A stretch of DNA of 41,055 nucleotides, from positions 1 to 41,055 of the forward strand of contig CANPZF010000016.1 of assembly GCA_947589015.1 (NCBI GenBank), written 5' to 3'. Position numbers and translations under genes: made by a program. This DNA comes from an uncultured Clostridia bacterium (GTDB lineage Bacteria > Bacillota > Clostridia > TANB77 > CAG-508). Positions 28,337-37,200 of this stretch are shown piece by piece (positions within the stretch are counted from its first letter, which is position 1; each line of letters starts with the position of its first letter). Under the pieces are notes generated by a model. It did not search any database. It worked only from the letters and a program-made list of their open reading frames with translations, and was not told where the DNA came from.

Positions 28337-29623
28337 ATGATAGATATCAAATTTTTAAGAGAAAATCCAGACTTAGTAAAAGAAAATATAAAAAAGAAAT
28401 TTCAAGACCACAAACTAGTTATGGTTGATGAAGTAATTGATTTAGATATAAAAAATAGAGAAGCCAAACTAAATGGTGATAATTTAAGAGCAGAAAGAAA
28501 AGCTTTAAGTTCTCAAATTGGTGGATTAATGCAATCTGGAAAAAAAGATGAAGCTGAAGCAATTAAAGCTAAAGTAAATGAAATTAACAATAAACTTATT
28601 GAAAATGAAAAATTAGAAGCTAAATATGCCGAAAGTATAAAATCAAGAATGATGAAAATCCCTAATATAATGCACAATTCTGTTCCTATTGGAAAAGATG
28701 ATAGTGAAAATGTCGAAATTCAAAGATATGGTGAACCAATTGTTCCTAACTATGAAATTCCTTTTCATGGTGAAATTTTAGAAAATCTTGGAGGTTTAGA
28801 CTTAGATAGTGCAAGACGAGTTGCTGGTCAAGGCTTTTACTATTTAATTGGTGATATTGCTAGACTTCATTCAGCTGTTTTAACATATGCTAGAGATTTT
28901 ATGATTAATAAAGGGTTTACTTACTGTATACCACCTTACATGATTCGTAGTGATGTAGTTACAGGTGTTATGAGTTTTGAAGAAATGGATGCAATGATGT
29001 ACAAAATTGAAGGAGAAGACTTATATTTAATTGGTACTAGTGAACATTCTATGATTGGTAAATTCAAAGATCAAATTCTAAAAAAAGAAGACATGCCATA
29101 TACTATGACTTCTTATTCTCCTTGCTTTAGAAAAGAAAAAGGTTCTCATGGTTTAGAAGAACGTGGTGTTTATAGAATACATCAATTTGAAAAACAAGAA
29201 ATGATTGTAGTTTGTGAACCTGAAGATTCTTGGAAATGGTATGACAAAATGTGGTCTTACACTGTAGAATTTTTTAGAAGTATGAATATTCCTGTTAGAA
29301 CTTTAGAATGTTGCAGTGGAGATTTAGCAGATTTAAAAGCAAAATCTTGTGATGTAGAAGCATGGAGTCCTAGACAACAAAAATATTTTGAAGTTGGAAG
29401 TTGCTCTAATTTGACTGATGCACAAGCTCGTAGATTAGGAATTAGAATAAAAGATGAAAATGGAAATTATTTTGCACATACATTAAATAATACCGTTGCT
29501 GCCCCACCTCGTATGTTAATTTCTATTGTTGAAAATAACTATCAACCAGATGGTAGTGTTATTATTCCAGAAGTTTTACGACCATATATGGGTGGATTAG
29601 AAAAAATTGAATTAAAAAAATAA
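28337..29623 (+). CDS. serS: Serine-tRNA ligase
   Basis: SerRS charges tRNA-Ser (and tRNA-Sec) with serine. The 428-residue protein has the N-terminal tRNA-binding coiled coil (about 28-100) and a class II catalytic core. Motif 2 is CFRKEKGSHGLEERGVYRIH, followed by QFEKQEM. Motif 3 is near PRMLISIVENNYQPDGSV, and the end VIIPEVLRPYMGG is diagnostic. Several core residues (EHSMIGKF, CSNLTDAQARRL) differ from the usual bacterial wording, suggesting a divergent SerRS clade. The start follows CGGAGGA. No T-box leader is seen. Confidence 0.96.
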   Translation: MIDIKFLRENPDLVKENIKKKFQDHKLVMVDEVIDLDIKNREAKLNGDNLRAERKALSSQIGGLMQSGKKDEAEAIKAKVNEINNKLIENEKLEAKYAESIKSRMMKIPNIMHNSVPIGKDDSENVEIQRYGEPIVPNYEIPFHGEILENLGGLDLDSARRVAGQGFYYLIGDIARLHSAVLTYARDFMINKGFTYCIPPYMIRSDVVTGVMSFEEMDAMMYKIEGEDLYLIGTSEHSMIGKFKDQILKKEDMPYTMTSYSPCFRKEKGSHGLEERGVYRIHQFEKQEMIVVCEPEDSWKWYDKMWSYTVEFFRSMNIPVRTLECCSGDLADLKAKSCDVEAWSPRQQKYFEVGSCSNLTDAQARRLGIRIKDENGNYFAHTLNNTVAAPPRMLISIVENNYQPDGSVIIPEVLRPYMGGLEKIELKK

Positions 29624-29636
29624 TAAGGAGATTTTT

Positions 29637-30221
29637 ATGATTGTAAAAAATCCCAAATTTGAAATTTCAGCAGTTAGTCCAAAACAATATCCCAAAAATA
29701 ATCTTCCAGAAATAGTTTTAGTTGGAAAATCTAATGTTGGAAAATCAAGTTTTATAAATACAATGATTAATCGAAAAAAACTGGCCAGAACAAGTAGCGA
29801 ACCAGGAAAAACACGTCAAATAAATTTTTATAATATAGATGATTCTTTTTACTTTGTAGATTTGCCAGGATATGGTTATAGTAAAATGTCAAAAAAAGAG
29901 CAAGAACTAGTCGGAAAATTTATTGAAGAATATCTATTTAATCGTAAAGAAATCGCATTTATTATCTTTTTAGTAGATATAAGACATAATCCTACCAAAA
30001 ATGACAAATTAATGTACAATTATATTATTTCGTCGAAAACACCTTGTATGATACTTGCCAATAAAGCTGATAAAATTGCGATAACTAAAGTAGATAATTC
30101 TGTAAAATCTCTTCAAAAGCAATTAAATCCTATTGGAGATATTCCTACTTTACCCTTTTCTTCTGAAAGAAAAACTTATCAAGATGAAGTTTGGAAAATT
30201 ATTGATGATTATATTAATTAA
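29637..30221 (+). CDS. ysxC: Ribosome biogenesis GTP-binding protein YsxC/EngB
   Basis: An essential small GTPase that helps assemble the 50S subunit. The 194 residues include G1 GKSNVGKSS (about 31-39), G3 DLPGYGYSK, G4 NKAD and a C-terminal SSE. The lead-in FEISAVSPKQYP is typical. It is the last gene of the plus-strand run, 13 bases after serS, and a terminator follows. Confidence 0.97.
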   Translation: MIVKNPKFEISAVSPKQYPKNNLPEIVLVGKSNVGKSSFINTMINRKKLARTSSEPGKTRQINFYNIDDSFYFVDLPGYGYSKMSKKEQELVGKFIEEYLFNRKEIAFIIFLVDIRHNPTKNDKLMYNYIISSKTPCMILANKADKIAITKVDNSVKSLQKQLNPIGDIPTLPFSSERKTYQDEVWKIIDDYIN

Positions 30222-30224
30222 CCA

Positions 30225-30266
30225 AAAAATGAATTATTTAGTAAATTTACTAGATAATTCATTTTT
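30225..30266. terminator. Bidirectional terminator between engB and the Cys-tailed membrane protein
   Basis: AAAATGAATTAT and ATAATTCATTTT flank a short paired centre. Runs of A on one side and T on the other let it serve both converging genes. Confidence 0.85.
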
Positions 30267-30287
30267 ATTTACATATAGATATTAAAT

Positions 30288-30563
30288 TTAGCAACACTTA
30301 CATTTTTTGTCCTTTTTTTTGTTACAGCAAAATATCAAAATTGTTGCTAATATTAATAACAATCCCAATATTACTGCTAATACAATTATAGCTGCTAAAC
30401 TTGCTAATATAGTTGCAGACAAAGCTGCTCCTATAATTATTCCAATTACTAGAGTAAATGCTGCTAATAATATTATTGCTACTATACTTAAACAATTTTT
30501 TCTTTTTGAGCATCTTTCTTCTTTATTATTATAACAATAAACAACATTTTCTTGTGGCTCCAT
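30288..30563 (-). CDS. Small membrane protein with Cys-rich ends
   Basis: A 91-residue protein with two membrane segments rich in Ala, Ile and Leu (about 25-45 and 52-78). Cysteines sit on both sides: YCYNNKEERCSKRKNC before and CCNKKKDKKCKCC after. The paired Cys and basic ends could bind metal or be modified, but I recognise no family. The ATG at 30563 follows GGAGGTG; a TTG at 30581 overlapping that site is less likely. It is separated from the DUF951 gene by about 65 bases. Confidence 0.7.
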   Translation of the reverse strand: MEPQENVVYCYNNKEERCSKRKNCLSIVAIILLAAFTLVIGIIIGAALSATILASLAAIIVLAVILGLLLILATILIFCCNKKKDKKCKCC

Positions 30564-30628
30564 AATAAAAGTCACCTCCAATATAGTACCTTGTCTGATA
30601 CTATACTATATTATATGTCGAATTTTGT

Positions 30629-30818
30629 TTATTGTTCTTGTTTATCTATTTTCTTTGTTATTGCCTTTAATGCTTTTTCTCTAGGTAAAACAACTACATG
30701 TCCGACACCCTTGGCACTTTAATTTAAAATCTACTCCTACTCTTGTTATTTCCCATATCTTACTTCCACATGGATGATTTTTCTTAGTTCTTACAATATC
30801 TCCTACACTATATTCCAT
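30629..30818 (-). CDS. DUF951 protein, +1 frameshift at CGG
   Basis: DUF951 proteins are about 65 residues long and of unknown, probably nucleic-acid-related function. Residues 1-38 give MEYSVGDIVR, the HPCGSKIWEI block, RVGVDFKLKC and QGC. At 30704-30702 the frame meets CGG and then ends at TAG seven codons later. Skipping the C gives GHVVVLPREKA and a stop at 30629, 62 residues in all. The family motif CxGCGH needs exactly the glycine supplied by the shifted GGA. The ATG at 30818 follows AAGGA at rather long spacing. It lies downstream of gltX. Confidence 0.88.
30702..30704 (-). other. CGG +1 frameshift site (DUF951)
   Basis: TGT CGG ACA becomes TGT (C) GGA CAT, restoring the conserved Cys-Gly-His of DUF951. 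Confidence 0.9.
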
Positions 30819-30872
30819 ATTAAAACTTATTCCTTGTTAATATATTTAAGATTACATATATAATCCATTTTA

Positions 30873-32528
30873 TTAAAGAGCTTTTTTAGCAATTTCAAAT
30901 CTTTTTTGCATGCTTTCTTTTCCTAATATTTGCATAATTTCATACATATCTGGAGTGTTACTTCTTGCTGTTAATGCTATTCTTAAAACTGTGCTAACAT
31001 CTCCAACATGTGCTTTATATGCCTCTGGATTTGCTTTAAATTCTTTTACTTCTTTTGCATATCCTAATTCTCCTGCAAGTTCTTTTATTTTGTCAAACCA
31101 CATTTGTTTATCATCATTTTCATCATAATATTTTTCAATATATAGGTCTAAAATCTTTTCGATATCTTGCTTGTCATTAATAATTTGATATTCATAATTT
31201 TGATTTGTTTCAAAAAATTTATTATCATACATATATGAAATATTTTCTTTAACATCTGACCATTTTGCAATATCTTTACGTGGTTTTTTATTGCCTCTTT
31301 CAATTCCTAAAACTTTTAGTGAATATTCCTTATCTTCTAATAGACTTTCTAATTCTTTATCATATTTCTTTGCCCAATTTAATGATTCTTCATATACTTT
31401 TTCAGCTGAAAATCTTGAAATAATTGTTTTTCCAACATCAAGTAGTTTTACCATATCAAATAAGGCTCCACTTACACTCATTTTATTTAACTGTAATTCA
31501 AACTCATCTACAGATTTATCTGGATTTGCTCTTCTCCAATTTTCAAAATTAGAATTTGCTATATTAAGTAAATATTCTATAACTGCTTCTTTGGGAATTC
31601 CTTCTTCGTCATAGTAGTTTACTGCTGCTTCTGGATCTTTTCTCTTACTTAATTTTCTTTTATTTCCTTCATCATTTTTCATAATAGGTGCAATATGTGC
31701 ATATTTGGGAGTTTTAAAACCCAATTCATGAAATAGTTGTAAGTGTAAAGGCACTGATGATAGCCATTCATCTCCACGAATTACATGTGTTGTTCTCATT
31801 AAGTGATCATCAATTGCATGTGCAAAATGATATGTTGGTAAACCATCTGCCTTTATAATTACTATATCTTGGTCATTTTCTGGAAAATCAACATTTCCTT
31901 TTATGATGTCATGATGCTTTATTTTTCTGTCTTCTCTTCCTGGAGATTTAAATCGAATAATGTATTTTTCTCCTGCTTTTATTTTTTCTATTACTTCTTC
32001 TACTGTTATATTTCTACATTTTGCCCATACTCCATAATATCCAGGTCTAATTTTTGCTGCTTCTTGTTTTTGTCTTATTTGCTCTCCTTCTTCTGGTGTA
32101 CAAAAACATGGATATGCTTTTCCTATGCTTATTAAATATTTGGCATAACTTTGATATATTTCTTTTCTTAATGATTGTTTATATGGTCCATATTCCCCTT
32201 TTCCTTCTGTTTCATTTAACATTCCTTCATCTGGTTCTAAACCATACTTATTTAATGATTCTATTATTTCTGTAGTTGCGTTTTTTACTTCTCTTTTTTG
32301 GTCTGTATCTTCTATTCTTACAAAAAATACTCCTTTTGTATTAACTGCAAGCTTTTTAGCAATTAGTCCTTGATATAGCCCTCCTATATGTGTAAATCCT
32401 GTTGGACTAGGTGCTATTCTTGTTACTATTGCTCCTTCTGGTAAATCTCTTTCTGGATATTTTTCTTCATAATATGATATTTCTTTACTATCTGGAAATA
32501 TTAAATTTGCTAAATCCTTGTAATCCAT
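30873..32528 (-). CDS. gltX: Glutamate-tRNA ligase
   Basis: A class I synthetase that charges tRNA-Glu, and probably tRNA-Gln if no GlnRS exists. The HIGH-like motif is in RIAPSPTGFTHIGGLYQGL and the KMSKS-like motif is KRKLSKRKD. The middle has the GluRS block VIIKADGLPTYHFAHAIDDH and HVIRGDEWLSS. At 551 residues it is the longer form common in Clostridia. The start follows AAGGAGAG. The DUF951 gene lies 54 bases downstream. Confidence 0.97.
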   Translation of the reverse strand: MDYKDLANLIFPDSKEISYYEEKYPERDLPEGAIVTRIAPSPTGFTHIGGLYQGLIAKKLAVNTKGVFFVRIEDTDQKREVKNATTEIIESLNKYGLEPDEGMLNETEGKGEYGPYKQSLRKEIYQSYAKYLISIGKAYPCFCTPEEGEQIRQKQEAAKIRPGYYGVWAKCRNITVEEVIEKIKAGEKYIIRFKSPGREDRKIKHHDIIKGNVDFPENDQDIVIIKADGLPTYHFAHAIDDHLMRTTHVIRGDEWLSSVPLHLQLFHELGFKTPKYAHIAPIMKNDEGNKRKLSKRKDPEAAVNYYDEEGIPKEAVIEYLLNIANSNFENWRRANPDKSVDEFELQLNKMSVSGALFDMVKLLDVGKTIISRFSAEKVYEESLNWAKKYDKELESLLEDKEYSLKVLGIERGNKKPRKDIAKWSDVKENISYMYDNKFFETNQNYEYQIINDKQDIEKILDLYIEKYYDENDDKQMWFDKIKELAGELGYAKEVKEFKANPEAYKAHVGDVSTVLRIALTARSNTPDMYEIMQILGKESMQKRFEIAKKAL

Positions 32529-32605
32529 TTTTATCTCTCCTTGTTCTTTTATAAGTTTTTGTTATTATATCAAAAATTTATTGACTTTTCAAGGATTAAT
32601 AAATT

Positions 32606-33092
32606 TAAGTTTCAGTATTTTTGTAACTTTAGCACTTCTTGCTTTTTATTCTACAATGTGGCAGTATATGTATATATATTAGTTGATAAATCAATTTGTT
32701 CATTGCACTCAAAAAGAAATTCTAATATACAAAATTGAGCCTCTTTCACTCAGGCCAAAATGATTATTAATATATTCTTTTGAATGAAACGACGAATGTG
32801 CCGTGGAATGACTGTAGAAATTCTAAATAAAATCAATTAGGGAATCTCGCCTCACGAGGGCGCTGATTGATTTTATCAAGAATTTCTAAGTCATGTATCA
32901 AGCCGAGTCGTGTAAAGAAAAAGAATATATTAATAATCATTTTTCCGTGAACATCCCTCAATTTTGTATATAAGAATTTCTATTTTTCATTCCAATCAAG
33001 CATTGATTTATCTACTAATATATATACATATACTGCCACATTGTAGAATAAAAAGCAAGAAGTGCCAAAGTTGCAAAAAATACTGAAACTTA
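32606..33092. mobile_element. Large nested palindrome, MITE-like, flanked by TA
   Basis: Outer inverted arms run from 32608 (AGTTTCAGTATTTTT) and end at 33090 (TACTGAAACT), with TA next to each. This would fit a TA target duplication, though TA could also be part of the repeat. The arms extend about 130 bases and include TATACAAAATTGAG-type blocks at 32727 and 32956. Inside, 32757-32780 pairs perfectly with 32920-32943 (24 bases). Further in, AGAAATTCT/AGAATTTCT, ATGACT/AGTCAT and AAATCAAT/ATTGATTT continue the stem to a small GC-rich tip near 32850. No coding region is found. Its left arm shares 67 bases with both window ends. Confidence 0.8.
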
Positions 33093-33101
33093 GATTAAGT
33101 C

Positions 33102-33896
33102 TTAGCATTTTGACATTTCTCTAACTATCATTGCTCCACAAATAATGCACATTATTGAAATAATCACCTCATTTGTTGTTACTAATTCTGGAATTAAAAC
33201 AAGTGTAGAGCCAATAGAAAAACCAATAATACCATACAAAGTAGATGCATAAAATTTTTCAAGTAAAATTTTAGTCAACTTCATAAAAATAAAGCCACCT
33301 ATAATTAAACCCATTGCAATAGGAATTAATATTGGAAAATACATATTAGCTATTGATTGTAAATATATTGTATATACTCCCATAAGCATCAAAATTACTG
33401 TACTGCTCACTCCTGGTATAACTACACCCAATGACATAAAAAATCCTGATAACATTAAATATGCAAAATTAACTGTTTCCACACTATGTTCTGGCATATT
33501 ATTTTCTATAAAAACCATGCTCAATCCTATTGAAAAAGTTATTATCATATACAATATATTTCTTAATTTAAATTTTTCTTTTTTATTAACCTGTTTTATT
33601 AAACTAGGAATACTTCCCAAAATTAGACCTATAAACATAGATTTAGTTTGAATTGTATAATTGAATAATAAGTAATTTAATATTTTACTAAATATTATTA
33701 TTCCAATTAATGCACCTAAAAAAATTGGTAGTAAAAATTTAATATTTTCTTTTGGTTTCTTGAAAAAACTTAATACTGCATCTAGTAATTTTTCATATAT
33801 TCCAAAAATAACACAAAGTACACCACTACTAACTCCTGGTAAAATAGCTCCTGTTCCTATTGCAATACCTTTTGCACATTCTTTAAAAAAATGCAT
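33102..33896 (-). CDS. DUF368 membrane protein (PopT-like polyprenyl-phosphate translocase)
   Basis: DUF368 (PopT) proteins have been shown to move undecaprenyl phosphate back across the membrane for reuse in wall synthesis. The 264-residue protein has about eight membrane segments and the two family repeats GTGAILPGVSSGVLCVIFG (about residues 14-32) and LGVVIPGVSSTVILMLMG (about 156-173). The start at 33896 follows AAAGAGGTG. It is divergent from sigK, and its 3' end lies ten bases from a large palindrome. Its substrate link to ispA and uppS in this window is an inference. Confidence 0.88.
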   Translation of the reverse strand: MHFFKECAKGIAIGTGAILPGVSSGVLCVIFGIYEKLLDAVLSFFKKPKENIKFLLPIFLGALIGIIIFSKILNYLLFNYTIQTKSMFIGLILGSIPSLIKQVNKKEKFKLRNILYMIITFSIGLSMVFIENNMPEHSVETVNFAYLMLSGFFMSLGVVIPGVSSTVILMLMGVYTIYLQSIANMYFPILIPIAMGLIIGGFIFMKLTKILLEKFYASTLYGIIGFSIGSTLVLIPELVTTNEVIISIMCIICGAMIVREMSKC

Positions 33897-33986
33897 AAAT
33901 TCACCTCTTTTAATACTATGAAATGAATTTAATTTAATTCTTAAAAAATTTTATTTTTATGGTCATGCACTTTTATTTTCGAATTT

Positions 33987-33994
33987 CATATAAT
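33987..33994 (+). promoter_or_regulatory. Possible sporulation-type -10 element upstream of sigK
   Basis: CATATAAT lies about 30 bases before the sigK start and resembles the -10 of sigma-E promoters. The -35 region is unclear. Confidence 0.35.
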
Positions 33995-34022
33995 TTGATG
34001 TATAGAAAATGGAGGTGCTTTT

Positions 34023-34734
34023 ATGTTATCAGCACTAATGAGTGTTAGTTTATTTGGTTTTTTAGAATTTTTAAAATCTGCTGTTTTTGTTGTTGGTTAT
34101 ATTTCTCGGTAGTCCTTTATTTCCAGAGCCCTTAACTTCTGAAGAAGAAAAAAATTATCTATTACAAATGGCCAATGGCAATGAAGAAGCTAGAAATATA
34201 TTAATTGAAAGAAATTTAAGGTTGGTAGCACATATTGCCAAAAAATATTCCACTTCTAATGTTGAACAAGATGACTTAATTTCCATTGGCACTATTGGTT
34301 TAATTAAAGGTATAAATAGTTTTAATGTTGAAAAAGGTGCTAGGCTTTCTACATATGTTTCTCGATGTATTGATAATGAAATTTTAATGCATCTTCGTGC
34401 TACTAAAAAGTTAAGTGCAGAAGTTTACTTAAATGAACCCATTGGTAAAGATAAAGATGATAATGTCGTAACTTTGCAAGAGGTTTTGGAAAATAGTGAT
34501 AGAAATATTGAAGATGAAGTAGATATAAAATTAAAAATTAAACTTTTATATGAAAAAATGAAATCTATTTTAAAAGATAGAGAAAAGACTATTCTTGAAC
34601 TACGTTTTGGTTTATGTGGTACTAAACCAAAAACTCAAAATGAAATTGCTAAAATGATGGGAATCTCTCGTTCATATGTATCTAGAATTGAAACTAAAGC
34701 AATTAACAAATTATCAAAAGAAATCAAAGAATAA
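34023..34734 (+). CDS. sigK: Sporulation sigma factor SigK (pro-sigma-K), +1 frameshift at CGG
   Basis: SigK directs late mother-cell transcription in sporulation. The ATG at 34023 follows GGAGGTG. The first 28 codons give a hydrophobic stretch (LFGFLEFLKSAVFVVGYIS) that matches the pro-sequence of SigK. Codon 29 is CGG followed directly by TAG. Skipping the C gives GSPLFPEPLTSEEEKNYL, and the frame then runs to 34734, 236 residues, close to the usual 241. The core has NLRLVAHIAKKY, DLISIGTIGLIKGI and the region 4 helix ISRSYVSRIETKA. The shift point is at or near the border of pro-sequence and mature factor, so without shifting only a 29-residue peptide would result. It is a single plus-strand gene. 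Confidence 0.92.
34107..34109 (+). other. sigK: CGG +1 frameshift site (sigK)
   Basis: TCT CGG TAG becomes TCT (C) GGT AGT. This is one of two sites where a stop codon follows CGG directly. Confidence 0.9.
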
Positions 34735-34740
34735 TGTCTA

Positions 34741-34787
34741 AAAAGACTACAAGTAATACTAATAAATAGCATTACCTGTAGTCTTTC
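34741..34787. terminator. Convergent terminator between sigK and fhs
   Basis: AAAGACTACAAGTAAT pairs with ATTACCTGTAGTCTTT. On the minus strand it runs into TTTTTAGAC. A second hairpin (GGAATTTTCTA/TAGAAAATTCC) follows at 34788-34818 and overlaps the fhs stop. Confidence 0.8.
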
Positions 34788-34805
34788 GGAATTTTCTATT
34801 CATTG

Positions 34806-36464
34806 CTAGAAAATTCCTACAATATTACCATTTTCATCAATATCTATATTTTCTGCTGCTGGAATTTTAGGCAAACCTGGCATTGTCATTATTTTTCCAG
34901 CTAATACAACTATAAAACCAGCACCTGATTTTAATTCCACATTTCTAACTGTAATATTATAATCATTTTTACATTCCAAATTCTTAGGATCATCTGAAAA
35001 AGAATACTGTGTTTTAGCAATACATATTGGTAATTTTCCATATCCCATTTTAGTTATCTTATCAATATTTTCATTTGCTTCATCTGAATATTCAATTTCC
35101 TTTGCTCCATATATATTTTTAGCTACTTTTTCTATTTTTGATTTTATTGTTTCATTTAAATCATATATGTATTTAATTGGTGTTTTTTCTTCTACCAATT
35201 TCACTAGTTTATTAGCAATATCAGTAGCGCCTTCTCCTCCTTTTTCCCAGCCTTCAACTACACTGAGTTGTACATTTTTTTGTTGTAATTTTTTTCTTAT
35301 CAAATCAATTTCTGCAATTGTATCTGTGTTATATTTATTAAGTGCTACTATTACATTTGCTCCGAATTTTTTTAAATTATCAATATGTTTAAATAAATTG
35401 TGTATTCCTTTTTCTATTCCTTCTAGATTTTCTATCTGTATTTTCTCTTTTTCAATTCCCCCATGATATTTAATTGCTTTTACAGTTGCAACAATAACGA
35501 TTGCATCTGGTTTTATGTCTGCTTTCCTGCATTTAATATCTAAAAATTTTTCTGCTCCTAGGTCTGCTCCAAATCCAGCTTCTGTTACAACATAATCTGA
35601 CAGTTTTAATGCTAACTTTGTTGCTATTATACTATTACATCCATGTGCAATATTAGCAAAAGGTCCTCCATGTATAATAGCTGGTGTGTGTTCTAATGTT
35701 TGTACCAAATTAGGCTTTATTGCATCTTTTAATAAAACTGTCATAGCCCCTTCTGCTTTTAAGTCTCTTGCATAAATTGGTTCTTTCTTAGAGTTATATC
35801 CTATAATAATGTTACCTAATTTTTCTTTTAATTGTGATAAATTTTCAGATAAACATACTATTGCCATTATTTCTGATGCAACACTGATGTCAAATTTATC
35901 TTTTCTAGGAATTATATTCTTTTCTTCTGATAGACCAGTTTCTATTTCTCTCAACTGCCTATCATTTAAATCAACACATCTTTTCCACACTATTTCTTGT
36001 ATATCTAATTCATTACCAAAATAAATATGGTTATCTATCAAACTAGAAAGTAGATTATTAGCTGCTGTTATTGCATGTATATCTCCTGTAAAATGTAAAT
36101 TTATTTCTTCCATTGGAGCAACTTGTACTTTTCCTCCTCCAGTTGCTCCACCTTTTATTCCAAATACTGGTCCTAAAGATGGTTCTCTTAATGCTAATAT
36201 AGAATTCTTACCAATCTTTCTTAGTCCATCAGCTATTGCTATTGATATTGTTGTTTTTCCCTCTCCTAATGGTGTTGGGCTAATTGCAGTTACTAAAATT
36301 AATTTTCCATCATTTTTTTCTTTTAATTTTGCAAATACTTCATTTGAAATTTTAGCTTTATATTTTCCATATAATTCTATATCATCTTCTTGTATACCTA
36401 CTTTTTTTGCTATTTCATTTATCTTTTCTAATTTAGTATTTCTCGCAATTTCTATGTCTGTCAT
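34806..36464 (-). CDS. fhs: Formate-tetrahydrofolate ligase
   Basis: This enzyme makes 10-formyl-tetrahydrofolate from formate, ATP and tetrahydrofolate, feeding one-carbon and purine metabolism and, in acetogens, the methyl branch of the Wood-Ljungdahl pathway. The ATP loop TPLGEGKTT (about residues 65-73) and the block GIKGGATGGGKVQVAPMEEI are diagnostic. The 552-residue length is standard. The start follows GTAGGAGA. It is the last gene of the long minus-strand run, 21 bases after divPAP. No other Wood-Ljungdahl gene is in the window. Confidence 0.98.
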   Translation of the reverse strand: MTDIEIARNTKLEKINEIAKKVGIQEDDIELYGKYKAKISNEVFAKLKEKNDGKLILVTAISPTPLGEGKTTISIAIADGLRKIGKNSILALREPSLGPVFGIKGGATGGGKVQVAPMEEINLHFTGDIHAITAANNLLSSLIDNHIYFGNELDIQEIVWKRCVDLNDRQLREIETGLSEEKNIIPRKDKFDISVASEIMAIVCLSENLSQLKEKLGNIIIGYNSKKEPIYARDLKAEGAMTVLLKDAIKPNLVQTLEHTPAIIHGGPFANIAHGCNSIIATKLALKLSDYVVTEAGFGADLGAEKFLDIKCRKADIKPDAIVIVATVKAIKYHGGIEKEKIQIENLEGIEKGIHNLFKHIDNLKKFGANVIVALNKYNTDTIAEIDLIRKKLQQKNVQLSVVEGWEKGGEGATDIANKLVKLVEEKTPIKYIYDLNETIKSKIEKVAKNIYGAKEIEYSDEANENIDKITKMGYGKLPICIAKTQYSFSDDPKNLECKNDYNITVRNVELKSGAGFIVVLAGKIMTMPGLPKIPAAENIDIDENGNIVGIF

Positions 36465-36484
36465 TTTATCATCTCCTACCTATA

Positions 36485-36925
36485 TTAAGCTATAATTCCT
36501 ACTGCTACCCCTATTAATGCTCCTACAAATACTTGTACTGGTGTATGTCCTAAAACTTCAACTAATTTTTCAGATACTTCCACACCTGTTAGTCCAGGTG
36601 TTTCTATTAATTTATTTAATAGAGCTGCTTGCTTTCCTGCTGCTCTTCTTACTCCACATGCATCATACATTACAACAAATGCTACTATAAAAGATACTGC
36701 AAATATTGAACTTCCAACTCCTTCATATTTTCCTATTAAAGTTGTTAGTCCAACTACTACTGCAGAATGTGAACTAGGCATTCCTCCTGCTCCCATAATT
36801 CTTTTAAAATTAAATTTTTTTGTAGTTACTAAATCATATATTAATTTAAATAATTGTATTCCAAACCATAAAAAGAATGGTATATAAATGTACTTATTTT
36901 GTATAAAAGACATTAAATTGTTCAT
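36485..36925 (-). CDS. Divergent PAP2 family protein (YuiD-like)
   Basis: A 146-residue membrane protein of the DivPAP (DUF212) family, related to PAP2 lipid phosphatases. The motif GAGGMPSSHSAVVVGL (about 46-61) carries the conserved SSH. MYDACGVRRAAGKQA and LGHTPVQVFVGALIG are further family blocks. Four membrane segments are expected. The substrate is unknown; a lipid phosphate is likely. It lies 19 bases after xseB and 21 before fhs. Confidence 0.92.
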   Translation of the reverse strand: MNNLMSFIQNKYIYIPFFLWFGIQLFKLIYDLVTTKKFNFKRIMGAGGMPSSHSAVVVGLTTLIGKYEGVGSSIFAVSFIVAFVVMYDACGVRRAAGKQAALLNKLIETPGLTGVEVSEKLVEVLGHTPVQVFVGALIGVAVGIIA

Positions 36926-36943
36926 TTTTTTCCCCTTTTCTCT

Positions 36944-37165
36944 CTATCCTTCTGTATCAAAATCCTCTTCTAATACTTCATCATCTTGATTTAATAATAT
37001 TGTTATTCTTTTTTCTGCTTCTTGTAGCATCTTATTACATTCTTTAGAAATTTTTATTCCCTCTTCAAATTTTGAAACAGAATCATCTAAGTTTAATTCA
37101 CCTTTTTCTAATTCATTTACAATCTGTTCCAGTTCCTCTATTTGTTCTTCAAAACTTTTTTTCAT
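36944..37165 (-). CDS. xseB: Exodeoxyribonuclease VII small subunit
   Basis: XseB is the helical small subunit of exonuclease VII, which degrades single-stranded DNA to short oligonucleotides. The 73-residue protein is typical: FEEQIEELEQIVNELEKGEL, then LDDSVSKFEEGIKISKECN. xseA lies upstream in the same direction with one unrelated gene between them. Confidence 0.95.
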   Translation of the reverse strand: MKKSFEEQIEELEQIVNELEKGELNLDDSVSKFEEGIKISKECNKMLQEAEKRITILLNQDDEVLEEDFDTEG

Positions 37166-37200
37166 TTTTTATAAATTCCCTTCTTTGAAAAATTATCATC

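Noticed and set aside
28000..28337. T-box leader for serS or gltX
   Set aside because: serS is second in its run with a 14-base gap, and gltX has under 80 bases before a repeat; no T-box sequence is seen.
32606..33092. Coding gene inside the 490-base element
   Set aside because: Frames of any length are broken and lack ribosome binding sites; base pairing explains the conservation better.
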